Assembly (NCBI RefSeq): GCF_028389875.1
Contig: NC_084664.1
Location: 119,795,466-119,859,465, forward strand
Direction: 5' to 3'
Origin: Rhea pennata
Taxonomy: Eukaryota; Chordata; Aves; Rheiformes; Rheidae
Length of the DNA: 64,000 nucleotides
How positions within the stretch are numbered: the stretch's first letter is position 1; each line of letters starts with the position of its first letter. This document shows positions 11,801 through 24,552 of this stretch, piece after piece. A model generated the notes under the pieces. That model saw nothing but the letters and a program-made list of their open reading frames with translations, was not told the DNA's origin and made no database searches. The translations under genes were made by a program, and so were the position numbers.

Positions 11801-14800
11801 CATTTGATAACTGGAACTGCAGAAATTCTACCATTTTCCTGTACAGTACAATTGTGAGGAGAGACTGAAATAAAAAGGGAAATACACAGTCTTGTGGCTG
11901 TAGACTTGTGTAAGTCAGGGGGCTCTGACATTTATAGTCACAAGCACAGAAAGTCTTGGACTTCAGAGACACAAAAGCAGTGATACCTTGTTCAAGAAGC
12001 ACTGCAAATTTCTTTGCATCAAGCTGGGATGAAGTTCCTGTAAGACCCAGTAAAAGTCCTCCCCTCCGATAAGGAGGACCTGTGATATCTGAAAGACAGT
12101 TTAAAAAAGCACAACGGCTGGAGTTGTTCCAATTATTCAGTGCATTATCTGTACAAATCTAGATCAGTGCATCCTGATTCCACATACACCCAACTTCGTG
12201 CTGGAAACAGCTCTCCTTCTTCATCATGTGCATGTTTATCACCTTTCCCTTAATATTTCCACATTAAAATAGACCTGTTTTAAGTATGTAAAAGGTGAGC
12301 TTGTAACTTGATTTTAAAAGCTCATCTGTTTTTCTACAGACAGCTGTTCCAGGGTATGAGACTGAAGTACCGATGAAGCTTCAAGCCTGCAAGATAAATA
12401 TTCTGTTGAAAGTCTTTGTGACTTAAACTCTCCAATTATTCAGACATCCCAGCAAGAGTAGAGAGGAGCAAAACCCGAGAGATTTTAAAGCTGAGACGTT
12501 TTAAAAGTGAGGGCTGGCCTTCACTGTCTTTTTTATTTTTATTTTTATTTAGGGAAAGCTGTTTTAAGATGCACACAGATCCCCCTGTCTTGTTTCCAAA
12601 CTTAATTGGACTTCACTGTTTTCAGAGGGGGCAACACGTGAAGCCAGCAAATCGAAAGCGCTCGGGGTTGTTGCCCAGACAGCCTTCTTGCCTGAACAAA
12701 CACGCGCCAGCTCTAAGCATGACCCCAGCCCCGTGAATCTGCCAGTAGTAGCTTTCAGTCTCAACTGACTTGATAGCTCAGGATGAAGCAGCACCCAGCT
12801 CTTCCTGGGCTCTGCTGATGATGAAAAGGCAGTACCAGCCTAGGCCTCTACTTTCCTCTGGTCTTTTTCCTGTCCCTTTCTATCCTACCTACTCTCGTTA
12901 TCACAAAATTGTCCAGGGCTGAAGGACCACATTCGTTCCTATGAATGTTCCTATGAAATGACTGAGGTCAGTGGAAACTTTGCAAATAACCTGAATACAT
13001 GACCACAGACATTATTTAGGGAGAGCCCAGGGTGTCTGGGGTTTGGGGAGGGAGGGGAAGGGAAGCTGGAATATATTTTGGTTTTTAACAGTTGCCATAA
13101 CCCTAAGTTTAGTGGTTACATAGCTGAAGCAGCATGCTGAAGGAGACAGGTACCCAACATCTTCCCTCCCCATCAAACTGATTGTGGTCTCTCCCAGACA
13201 AATGCTGGCTGGCTTAGCAATAATTCCCAAGGCATTAACGTACTCCACTGTCACAACACCACTGCTGGAGGTTACAGACTTCTAGTAGGAGAAATAACAA
13301 TTGTATCCAGCTTCTTTGTCCCTTCCCCCTTTACCTTCTAGCACATACTTCAGATCCTAGAGTAAATACATATTTTTCAGACTAAAAGACTACTCAGACT
13401 GGTGCAGTTGAAATGTGATTCAGGTCTACATCATGTTACTTAAATCACTACCCATTCCATGAAGAAACTAGGCAAACAGATCCATGCACCTTACATAGTC
13501 CACTGGTTTGAGATCCTGTTAATGGGCTCTATGTAGAATCAGGACCATTTTACAAGGAAGGTGCAGGAGAGCTAAGTACGTAGTGAAGCTGAGACTCGTG
13601 GCAGCATTTCACACAAGTTATCTGATTATTCAAACAGGCCTGGCTGAAGCATCAGCCTTGGGATTTATGGCCTGACAGCAGGGACCGCCAGCAGTCCATT
13701 GCCAATGGATTGCTAACTTGGATAAAAGATCTGTGCTCTATTCCAGGATCTACCACCGCTGGCCCTGGCTGCATCACCTCACTATCTGCTCCTCAACTTT
13801 CCGTTTGTAAGATGAGGAATTGCCTCCTTTCTAAATCACTTCAGTTATAGCTGTATTAGTAACCTAAACAGGTCTGGTGCTGTCCTTCAACCCTAGGAGC
13901 TGGCATTGCCCAGCTTGCAACCATGTGGCAACATCATCCTCCTCTTCTGAAAGAAGTCCTTGCTGTCTACTGGGAATGGTTTCTGGCTCGTGCCTGGGCA
14001 TTGCCTGAGAAGTACTGACAGCATGGACCAAAGCCATCCCAGAAAGCATACTAGCAGCATGAACAGTCGCATACCAAGGATTGCTTGTGCTCTTTGCCCT
14101 GTTTAGTTCACCCATAAACCAGTCAGCTGATAGAAAGAGCTATGTCGTTATTATTTTAGTGTCATAGTTATTTAAAAGAAACAGGGACGTGCTTTTCATA
14201 TTTTCTTATTAAATATTACAAAGTTGTGAATTAAGATTTTTTCCACTACAGATTATAGGCAGAGATGCAACAGTAAAGCAGACTGTGGAGTGCTAAAGGG
14301 ACACAATGAGGAATTCTTCCAAAAATGTTGAACACCACATTCTGCGTTTTAGGATTTTTGTAGACCATGATTTTAGGAACAACCAAAAAACCCCAAAGTA
14401 ATCATGCCTGGCAACCTAACTCTTATTTACTGGGAAATGTAAAATAAACTCTGCAGGCAATGTTATGTTCTTAAAAAGTCACTTTAAATCAAATTTAAAA
14501 CAGTAGAAAACACACTTCAATTTCCAACCTATTTGACTCTTCGTGGCATATATCACACAAACTGCAAAACAGTTAATAGATGCTATTAACGATATCTTCT
14601 TTTTCTTTTGCATGGTGTAGTGGCCATCTTCATGGCTATTTTGGTGGATCTTCCATGCAGCAACAGGAAGGAAAAAACATTTTTGAAAGTGTGATTGTAA
14701 AACCACAAAATACTGGCTTGGGAACTCGGCTACTTGTCCCTGAAGCTATCCTTATTTCAAACCAAAAGTAACCCAGCAAGCCTGCACTAAACACTCTAGG

Positions 14801-15099
14801 TCCCCCACCCTCAGCAATCACCATTTCCTCAGCTATAGCCAACATTAAAAACGTCTTTAAAAAAATTGCCACTGCTGGTTTGGGCTGTGCTACTCAAAGT
14901 TATTCGTCTCCCTATATCCAGGGACAGAATCCTTAAACTTGTGACTTCCTTGTTGCCTTTTTTTTTTTTTTTTTTGGAAGACAGAAGGAGTAAAGAAAAT
15001 TTTTTCCCTTCTAACTTCTGGCTTCACCAGCCCCAGTTCCTCAGTCTCCTGTAGCAGACTGGGCTCTGACGGGGCAAACTGTCCTCTTCCACCACCCAG
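8806..15099. other. Gene-free stretch
   Basis: No supported gene. It holds an ATTTTT run at about 12531-12550 and an 18-T run at 14958-14975. A GAGA-rich patch lies near 10911-10921. ORFs up to 101 codons are scattered on both strands without motifs. Confidence 0.6.
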
Positions 15100-16640
15100 C
15101 TGCCCTCTTCTTTCGGTGCCCTCTGGCAAGAGTCACCGCAGCAAACGGATCCTGCGGCCGCGAGCCTGCCTTTTCCCTGGGTGGGGGCTCGGGCTGCGCC
15201 CCGGCAAGAGGCGGCACACCGATACCGCACTGCGCTCGCCTCGCGCGCGGCTGGGAAACGGGTGCAGCAGCTTCTGCCTGGCTTGGAGAGGAGAGGGGCC
15301 GCGCTGAGCGAGGCCGTCCTGGCGGCAGCAGGACCCTCGCTGCTGCTCCTCTGACACGGCCAGCAGCCGGCCGGCAGACGTGGCGGGACCGAAGTAAAGG
15401 GAGATCGGAAGAAAGGTATTTGTGGATGAGCAGACTGTTTAAAAGGACGTGGACATCTCAGGCAAGTGTTGGTCAAGAGCTTCACCCTTCGTTTAGCCCC
15501 TTGCACAACTGTGTGATGAGGCAGTCTTTAACTGCGTGTGATGTTCTAGTTTTTTTTTTTTTTTCCCCCCACGGGGCTCTTGAATCATTTGGTGAGCAGC
15601 ACAGCCAGTGACCACTCGGTGAGCTCCTGGTCGATAATCCGGCTTCTCCTTTTTTCTGCGTGGGTCTCTCTGTATTTACTGAGGATCGCCCTAACCCCCG
15701 TCTGCACAGAGAGTTGTTCACCCGTGCTGCTGGAGGGCTCAGACGGCAGAGTGCCTCACTAATACTAATAAACATGTCTTCACGTGCCTTTCGGAGGTGA
15801 GGGGCAGGTTTTTCACGCTGTTTTCACCCTCATGGCGACGAGAAGCTCGGGGAATAGTTAGGGGAAAGCTTCGTCTCGCGGCAGGAGCGGTTCAGCGAGC
15901 TCCCCTTCTCTCGGCCCCCACCGGCAGCCGCCCAGTCGCGCTCCCGCTGCCTCCGGAGCGGTGCTGACGCAGAGCGCTCGGGAGATCGGGCTGTAAATCA
16001 CCCGCACCGCGGGCCCGCCGACACTTACTGCCTCAGCACGCTGGGGGAGCTGGGAAGTGCCGCGCAGAGGCAGGGACCGGCGCAGGGGCACGCGGCTTGC
16101 GGGGGCCCAGAAAGGTCTTCATTTAGCTTTGACAGCGCAGAAAGTGGTAATATAACTAAATCTTCGGGCTGGTAAAGAGTAAGAACAAGGGATTGATTAT
16201 TTCAGCTTCTCAGTCTGAAAAGAAAACGATAACCTTTTGTTTCACTTACTTTTTCTACAATATTTAGCATGTTTGGGCACTTGCTTTACTCAAACTCCAG
16301 CGTTTCCTGCTTTAGCTGTGAGAGCTCAGGTTGGACATCCCAGAAATAAAGAGCAACTTCCAGCGGCCATCTGGCAAAAGCTGGAGCGGCTGCGGAGCCC
16401 GGCCGCAGGGGCCAAGGCAGGCTTCAGCTCCGCTAGCGGCAGCGCCCGCGCCCATCCCGAGCCTCCTAGAAGTCCCCCGCGCCGCTCGCTACGCGCCGGC
16501 AGCTTCTGAAAAGCGAGTCGGCCGGATAACGTCCCCCCGCGCCAGCCGGCCGTGATTCCTGGCCGGAGCCCCTGGGGCTTGCGTGCGGAGGAAGAGGGGC
16601 ATCCTGTGGGAACACCCCCCCGGCCAGCCGCTGAGACCGA
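15100..16640. promoter_or_regulatory. CpG island, probable promoter
   Basis: CpG dinucleotides are dense in three blocks: about 15120-15420, 15830-16100 and 16370-16620. A hand count gives roughly 30 CpGs in the first 300 bases, against almost none in most of the window. It contains NotI- and BssHII-like CG-rich words (GCGGCCGC, GCGCGC). The blocks are separated by T-rich DNA, including poly(T) at about 15551-15564. A CpG island usually marks a promoter. The nearest plausible exons are on the plus strand, at 16763 and 18739. Minus-strand ORFs inside (for example 15024-15506, 160 codons) are expected by chance in GC-rich DNA that lacks stop codons. Confidence 0.75.
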
Positions 16641-16762
16641 CAACCAGGCATTATATACGACATCCTTGAACTTAAACATTCAAGACCACTAAATATAGGC
16701 ATCAATAGTGTATTGCTCATGTGTGCGCAACTGCATGTATATTATGTCCTCTCTTATTTCAG

Positions 16763-16834
16763 GAAACGTGAAAGAAGCGCTGCTTCCACTGCTTCCAAAA
16801 TGATTCACTCCTGCAGCCTGGCGCCCAGTCTCAA
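16763..16834 (+). other. Candidate internal exon with start of a small ORF
   Basis: Acceptor CTCTCTTATTTCAG, then 72 nt, then donor GTGAGT. The base before the donor is A rather than the usual G. The segment is open throughout in one frame, with an ATG at 16800-16802 that reads MIHSCSLAPSL and then a split Lys codon. It enters and leaves in phase 2, so skipping it would preserve frame. It lies about 120 bp after the CpG island on the plus strand. I do not recognise the peptide. It could be an exon of a lncRNA or small-protein gene, or a chance pairing of splice-like motifs. Confidence 0.3.
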
Positions 16835-18738
16835 GTGAGTAGCACAGACTGATTTTTTGCTTATTATGTTCCTCCTAAGAACTCTCACCCAAATTAAATA
16901 CTTTTTGAAAGTTGCTTTCCAGGCACGTGTGAAGAATAGAAACCCCTTAAGGTTATATTTATGGGCTATTAATTATATTATTATTATTTATTTAATACCC
17001 TTCTGAACTAAGCACTTGTGACTCCGTGTGCTCGAGGAACTGGCTGGATTCCAGAACAAGGATATTGCAAAGCAGTAGAGGAAAGAAAAATGCTATTGCT
17101 TCTTAGAGGAAGGCAGCACACGCCTCATGGAAGAGCGCTCAGGGAAGAAGCTGCTGTGTTTAAGCACGTAGAAAGTGGAAAGCTTAAGGGGCAGGCACAG
17201 TAGGTGGGTTTCAGGTGTGCACAAAGATGAGTCAGGGGAGCAAAAAGCTAAATTCACCATGGGGTTTTAGAAAGTGCCAGTGATAGCTTTGCAGCACCTT
17301 AGCTTTTAATAAAGTCTCTGCTACCTAATAGTGCTCTTAGGTTTGAGGTAGATGCCTGTTCCCTCCTGAAATACCTAGGGCCAGCAAACTGAACAGGGAT
17401 CTCTACGAAAGAGCTATAGGAAATGCTAAGGTGAGAGCCACAGCTTAAGCCCGAGGGACTTAGGCTCAGATTCTTAAAAGTAATTAGTAATTTAAATACA
17501 AAATAGACATCTAAATCTTTGAGGCTCAGGATTTTAGTTAACTGAGTCAGGATTGGAGGAAAGCATCTATCTCCTTAACTGAATCACAGTCATGAGCCCC
17601 GTCCTGGATTTGGATCCTATTCTGACTTTAAATATCTGAACAGGACATAGTATTATATCAGGGCAGTGGGGCTGGAGCTGTGTGGACTGTAATAGTCTCC
17701 AAGAAAGGTGGGATGGGAATGTGAATTGGATAGAAAATGTTATAATCATTAGTCTCTTGTGGGAGAAAAGATTGCTTTTGGTGAGCATTGAGGTTTCCCT
17801 AATATGAGAAAGCCAGGAAAAGCAAGGAGAGAAAGGCCTAATTTATCATGCAGCAGAGCAAAATCTCAGAATTCTCATGTGCCTTCTGTTTTGATGAACA
17901 TCACTCGTTTTACAACCTAAGTTTCCTATATTCTGAACTAACTGGCTTTCCCTTTCCTTTCCTTTACTTCAAGCATAAAGAACCTTGAAACTGCAGTCGG
18001 AATAATTCATGCTGCATACAGGAATCCAGTAGTATTTTAAATTAATTCATTGAATTATTTGTGTGCCCTCCTTATTTGGTGCCTCTGGCACATAGTGCAT
18101 TCCACATACGAGTCTTGAGAGGTTGAGAAGAATTCATTGCACACAGTTTTAGAATGTATTTCTATATTTGCTTCTGTATAACATTCAATTTTTAATGCAT
18201 GACATCTCTCTGTCTATGTCTTCCTTTCTCTCTATTCTTGCAACCTGCTGTCATTAAACTACAGGTTTTCTTTTCAGGAATCTTGACATTCATTGTTCCA
18301 ACAGAATTTGGATTATAATAGTTAATATATTATAAAAGTATATATACTAATATAATAGTATATAGCCATCTCCTGCTAAACTTCTGAGGTAAATAAAGAG
18401 GTAGGTTTAAAAGCCTCAAAAGTTGATTTTGGTAAGGTACAAGAAATTCAAAGTAATAGAAAAGTTTTTGTGATTTAAGATCCAGCGAAAATAGTATTCT
18501 TTTAAGTTCCCTGAAGCATTTATAGCCCAAGCTTTACAGTTTTACAACAGCACACGAAATACAGGCCAGAAATAAAATGTAGAAATGCTTCTTTTCAGTC
18601 ACCAATGGAGGAAATCACCAAATTTGGAAAACTGATTTCATTTTTGGTACTTCCATTTTTAATAACTTGGAAGGGAGCCAACAAAACAAGCCACCTCTTA
18701 CAGAAGCATGCTTTGTACTAATTCTTTCCTCTTTGCAG
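16835..18738 (+). other. Interval between the two candidate exons
   Basis: If the candidate gene is real this is its 1.9-kb intron (GTGAGT...TTTGCAG). It contains a very AT-rich patch near 18310-18365, made of TATAATA-like words. Nothing else is recognised. Confidence 0.3.
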
Positions 18739-18898
18739 GAAAATAACAAAACAAAAAGCTGTCAAGAGGAAGCCTGGAACACGCTTGCAGAGCTTCCTGG
18801 GGAAGATCTCCTCCCGAGGGACTGAGGCCCTGGGCAGCGCCTTTCCTACCCTCCACGCAGCTATACAGCTCTCACCTCCCAGCTCCGATCTGTCCTAA
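18739..18898 (+). other. Candidate second exon completing a 64-codon ORF
   Basis: Acceptor TTCTTTCCTCTTTGCAG is very good. Joined to the donor at 16834/16835, the split Lys codon is completed and the frame stays open for 52 more codons to TAA at 18896-18898. The residues are basic at first (KQKAVKRKPGTR), then LQSFLGKISSR, then a Ser/Pro/Leu-rich end. The total product would be 64 residues, with no signal peptide or membrane segment. I do not recognise a family. The exon would continue past the stop as 3' UTR; an exact end is not visible. Confidence 0.28.
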
Positions 18899-20363
18899 AA
18901 GCTCTTACACCCCCTCCACACCTAGTTAAGCCGCATTTTCTTCTTCACCCTCGTACCTGTTGCAGAGAACCACATCGAAGCCAGGTCACTGCGGCTGCGG
19001 AAGCGTTAAGGATGACAACGGTGGTAAAAGAACTGGCTTATCCGAGCGCTGCGTGGGCTAATCATAAATACTCCCACGCGCTAGCTGCTGTGTGGGGAGT
19101 GCTCACTGAGGGTGGCAGCTGTGGGCTCTGAGGACTGCTGGAACTACTTAAAGGAACTCGAGGGCTGCTAAAACAGATTCAGTGTTCGATATGCGCTGGC
19201 TCCCTAGAATCCAAGTAGAAAAATAGCTGCCAAGGTGCATGAAGTCACTTTTGTGTCCCTCCCCCCATCTGTGCCTTTGAGAGGTGATACAGCTCAGCAT
19301 TTTGTGTCTCGTTATCCAGATTTGCAGATGTGGTATAAATCTAAAGGGCTTTCATAGCAGGAAGTGGTAGGTGGAGACATCCTCAGGGCTAAGACACAGC
19401 TGCCAGGGAAACTCTGGTGGGTGGGAGGAGGAGGCAAAAGACCAGGCCTGGTGAGCGAGAGCCTTCCCAGGGACCATCTCAGCTGAGAGCCAGCGAGATA
19501 GGGAGGGTGCGACTGAGCTGCGGTGCCTGCAGCGGGGCTCGTCCAGCACACAATTTGTTAGGGCCAGATGTGGAACGCAACTGCCTCCTTTGTGGGATAG
19601 AGACGTGAAACCGGAGCTACGCGACTCCCCTTTGCTGCTCCGCCTCACCTTCCCCCCGATCTCCAAGTGGAAGAGGAAACTTCATAAAATAAGGGCATTA
19701 TACCCTTAAAGCCAAAATAACCTTTTCTCTCCTCCTGGTATTGTCAGAACTCTGACAGTCTCTACAGGAGCAAAAACCCCACTGGTCTAAACTGAGACCC
19801 AGTCTTCAGCCTAGAGATGAAAAGTGGGTTTTCCAGATGACGTGCATGGAAATTCCAGCTGCAGTGATTTCTTTATAGTGTATAACACTCCCCCCCCCCC
19901 CACCTTCAGGCCGGCTCTGAGAGGGCACCATTAGGAGGCACATTGGCAACATTCAGTGATTCAAGTTGGTTGGAGCCACTGACGTCCACTGGGCTATGTG
20001 GACAATACATAGAGTATACGATAGTCAGAGCACATGCGTCCACTAAATCCAATTGCTTGCCAACTTCTCGGGGGGGGGGGGAGAAAAAAAAATCACCATT
20101 AATTAGGTCCTGATTTTATTGGGACACCCTGCAAAATTAATTTAGTGGTCTGCCTGTGGGCCAAAACAGCTGTTACGGAGTTGCAAGTAAGAATTTGATA
20201 TAAAGCACTAGCATGGGAGAAAAATCAGATTTCCAGATAGAAACTCTGAACTTGCACGTAAATAACACTGTGAGATCAGAGGTTTGGGTTGCAGGTCAGA
20301 CAGAGGTGGAGATGGCTTCTCTGGGACTCGAAGGCAAGAGCATGTCACTTAATGGCTCAAAGG

Positions 20364-20364
<1 letters not shown>

Positions 20365-20395
<31 letters not shown>
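20365..20395. repeat. Poly(T) run, 31 nt
   Basis: Pure thymine run ending in CCCCTC. Confidence 0.9.
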
Positions 20396-22573
20396 CCCCT
20401 CAAATGTAAATGTAGTAATCTTTGGCCTTGATGGTAGCAGGTTCCTAAAGCCTGTTACCCAGTAAAAGACCAATAGAGAAAATGCAGATTAGACAAGTGG
20501 CTTTGTATTTTTCTTTGCTTTCTTAAGTGAGTTACAAACACATGGGCTTGGTCCCTTTGCTCTCGGAGCAGTAACAAGTATTTGCTGTATGAAATATTTT
20601 CTGCAGACTTCTGAAAGATAATTCATGTCTTAAAAAGTTGTTTTGCATTTTGGCAGAGACAGACAGGCTCTCCTAAGTCAGCTGAAGCAGAGAGTATAAA
20701 GAAACTATAGAAACAATCCGCCTACTGGAACATAAGACATCTTTTTTATATCTTTTTGCAAAATCAAAACTGAAAGCATAGGAACTTCAAAATGCTGGAG
20801 TGAATGTGTTCATTTAGGAAAGGATACTTGATTTTTCTAGGGGAAAAGTGATTCATTTGACTTACAGTAGGAAAAGGGGGGATGATTTCCTTTGTTTAAA
20901 ACTGCACAGAGAGTTCCTTATTTGGAAACTGTGTGCAATTCCCCTTATTTGGGAGAATCTGTTTGCTGTTTCCTAAGGGTGTGTTCCTGACTGTGTTGGA
21001 GAGCAGACTAGATTTTAAAGGCAAAGGACTTTCTTCCCACTAGGAATCCAGTCTACCAAGCTCCTTCAGCTGCTTCTCTGTCCAACTGAACATTTGTCTT
21101 TCATTTGGCTATTGAATTTAGTTATCTACTTGGAGAATACAGAGCGAATGACCATGTTATTTTTATGTCCTCTCTGTTTGGATCCTAAACTTAAAATAAA
21201 TAGACAGATAATAGTTTTGGCAATTTATCTGAAACAACAGGTGGTTTGATTAGGTAAATAAAGGGCATAGCAACAGATGGGAATAGCACAGCTGGAATAA
21301 ATTAAGTCTCAGAGTAAAAGTTTATTTACCAGGGCTCCAAGAGTGTTTCTCATTCACAAAAGTGACAGCATAGAATTTTGTAGAATAGAGTTTTTAAGCA
21401 AGAGACCAAACTAGAGAATGTCAAAGTGAGATGGAAAATTTGTTAGGATTTATGTTTTGAGTTAACGCGTAATCAGACTTTGCAAAAGCAAAAGTCTTTG
21501 TAATAGAGCAATAAGACAGGAGTCGGGTCAGATGCAAAAATCCCTGTTATCACTTGGAAAAAAACGTTACTGCACCATAGCTAGTAGCTTCTTCCAAAAT
21601 GGGCTGTAAAATGTGCTCTGGTTTGAAATGTAATGTGTGTAGTTAGACCTTCCTGCAAAACTTGTTTCTAGAGGGCTAATAATCCCTTCTGCTCTGTGGC
21701 AAAAGAAGAAATTCAGAGAAAAACTGTAGAAAACATGTGAGACCTCCATGCGGAAGGAAAGAAAATGACTAAGTTCATATTTTTTTTTATGGTCCCATTA
21801 ACCTGCAGATGCTTCTGACTTCTCCATTTCTGCTGTACAGGAGGATAGCTGCATCTGACTGCTCGTCAGGAAGTGGTGGGGGACATGTGTGAAATGACTG
21901 TGTGACTTAGCCTGAATTGCACTGAAGATGGGCATGTTGCTGTTCTGGGCTTTAGACATCTCCCCATATGGCTGTCACGGTTCTTGGGGGGAATCTACAT
22001 TTCTAAGAGCCTAGTAGCAGAAATGGGGCAGAGACTGCTGTTGCGAGAGCAGTGAGAAGTCACGCAGATAAGTGGACTGATATAGCAGTCATGGTCACAC
22101 ATCCCCCCTTAGATCTAAAAAACTTATGTAACGGAAGAAGAAAAGTTACAGATCTTCATCCCATTCTGGTACCGTTTTACATGCATAAAAGGAAACCATA
22201 GGCCTCGTGCTCGTTCTGGATGTGGTCAGAAGCTGCACCCAACACTAACAAGGTGAGCAAGAGTACAGAGGCTGCACGTTCTGCGTCCGGCTGAGTCTCC
22301 CCCGATGAAATAAAAAGCTGTTCCTGAAACATCTGGGGGCCACCCTGTAGTGTTAGTCCCTCCTAGGACTGAAGGGGGAAATAGTCATCTATAGTGACAG
22401 CATAGGAATGAAAAGAGGATGAACAAAAGAAAAAGAAAAAAAAAGTTACATGCATAGAAATAACATAAGATGCAGCAGCCATGGATTTTGAAGGGAGGAG
22501 GGATATAAAATCCCTCTTATAAGTGACCCATTTCCAGTTGCTCTTAATTCCTTTCTTTCCAACAGATTATTGC

Positions 22574-22576
<3 letters not shown>

Positions 22577-22623
<47 letters not shown>
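22577..22623. repeat. Poly(T) run, 47 nt
   Basis: Longest homopolymer in the window. On the minus strand it is poly(A), but no AATAAA precedes it within 30 nt and no retrocopy body is recognised. Confidence 0.92.
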
Positions 22624-22625
<2 letters not shown>

Positions 22626-24527
22626 ATGTCTGCACATCAGATCAGGTGAATCAAAGAGTGGCATCTGTACTGCTGCAGAGAAATGTGAGAAAACATGTAC
22701 AGTCCCCTTAGTGGAGCCCTGTGCTACTGGCCCACTCCTGGCAGCCAGGCAGAGTAGGGCTGTACCCACCCATACTGGCGACACAGTTTTGCCATTATAA
22801 CTTGGTAGTTAATATAAAAATACTTTTTCAGGATGCCTCCTAATGGTAGTGTGAAATTCTCCAAAACTATATGCTATCTAACAGATACTTAAGTGATCTG
22901 CTGCTTATGCTAGGGCAAGGTTGTTCATAACTTGCTCTTGCAATATTTCATGCTTTCTCCCAAATCTGGGCCTTTAAATCACATTTGTGTTTTTTTGTTG
23001 TTTTATAAATGAAAGCTATTTTTTTCCTTCATGGTTAAGCAGAAATCAAATAAATGACTTGAGTGCAGAAGTCTCACGATGTAAGCCAGTGTCATGATTA
23101 TTGAGTTCTTAGTTTTGGCAGTATCGGTGATTTTCAGAAGCAATCAGAGACTTTGGAGTCTTTCATATACAACTGTTAATTAGATTCTGCAGCAATTACA
23201 TCTAAATACAGATTTGCTGTCTAAGCTCTGTAGCTCTGTTAATACAGCCGTCGCATGAACTTGCTTTGTTGTTATATCCAAACAGCCCATATCACAAGGA
23301 GTCAGGCAAGCTTCTGGGATCGTTGTTTCGGCTTTACACCTAAAACGAAATCTAAATTCACACTATTCATTCAATACGGACTGATCTTTTTTTCCCCCCA
23401 AATTTCACTTCACTTCAGACGAAAGTAATTTCTTAAACAATTAGCTGCAATCTGAAGTGAGAAGCATGAGGTGACTGTGAGGACAGACACGTTGCCCTTG
23501 TGCTCCTCAAGCACTCCAGAAACGGCCCCCGTGCGGTTATTTTCCGAGTGCAGGTTCCCGTGTCTGCTCGACCGGGTCTGCTCACTCGTTCAAGCTAGGC
23601 GATGTTAATTATTTGTAGATGTGGGCTAGTGAGTGAGACATCAGCTTAACAGTTTCTTCGGTGCGTATATGACCATCTTCTTAAACCTGATGTACCGTCT
23701 TGAGATTGAAATGTTACAAGCCAGTGCTAACCCCAGAAATAAATAAGAAGCAATAATGTGACACTTGCTGACAAGTTTTGGCAGAGTTTGCATTAACAGT
23801 TTCTGGGAATATGAAAGCACTTTGGAGATGAGCACATTTACTCATTGCCAGCTGTCATTGTTTTATCCTTAGTCGTGCACCGCTTTTCCCCATAAAATCT
23901 CAGTTGCTGAAATTGAGATTATGCAAGAATTTCACCTTTTCTTTTCTTTGCCATTGAAAATCCTCATGGTTGCAAAATAAAAGCAGAAATTTAATCCCAT
24001 AAAGCCATTAGAATTGAAAAACACAAAGCAGTGCTTAAAGTTTTGGTATCTTCTGGTTTACAGGGGCTGGGCTTTCTGTTTACCAGTAACAGTCTGCAGT
24101 GTTTGTCTTTCTGTGTTTGCATTTTTTGTAGTAGCTGTTGCTAATTCTTAGATTAAAATAAAACAGCAGGATAAACATATTCTCTGGATTTCAGCAGAAG
24201 GGTTTATTTGGCATTTTAAGTCACTCCCCTCACAAGCACTCACCTGTAGCAGAGCACTTGGACTACTAATTTATGTCCTCAGCCTGTTTTACATTAGCTT
24301 GTCCTTTCCTGACTCCAGTAATGATTTGTTTATTTACCTTGTGGCAGATGTGCCAAGCTTGAGGAGTAAAAAAATGAAGAGCTGTCCCCCTCCCCTCCAG
24401 TCTGGTGCCCCACAACGCAGTTATTTATTCTGAGCAATATTGTTAGGTTCTTTATTTGCTCTCTGGTTTCAGAGCTTGAAGATGGACCTGACTCACATTT
24501 TCCAAGCACTCTGCAAGCTGAAGAGCC

Positions 24528-24552
24528 TTTTTTTTTTTTTTTTTTTTTTTTT
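24528..24552. repeat. Poly(T) run, 25 nt
   Basis: Pure thymine run after CAAGCTGAAGAGCC. Confidence 0.9.

Noticed and set aside
15024-15506. 160-codon minus-strand ORF in the CpG island.
   Set aside because: GC-rich DNA has few stop codons. Competing ORFs exist on both strands, the peptide is low-complexity Arg/Ala/Pro/Ser-rich, and there is no motif.
22446-22800. ORFs of 62-112 codons with a poly-Lys or poly-Phe stretch.
   Set aside because: They are produced by the 47-nt T-run being read through.
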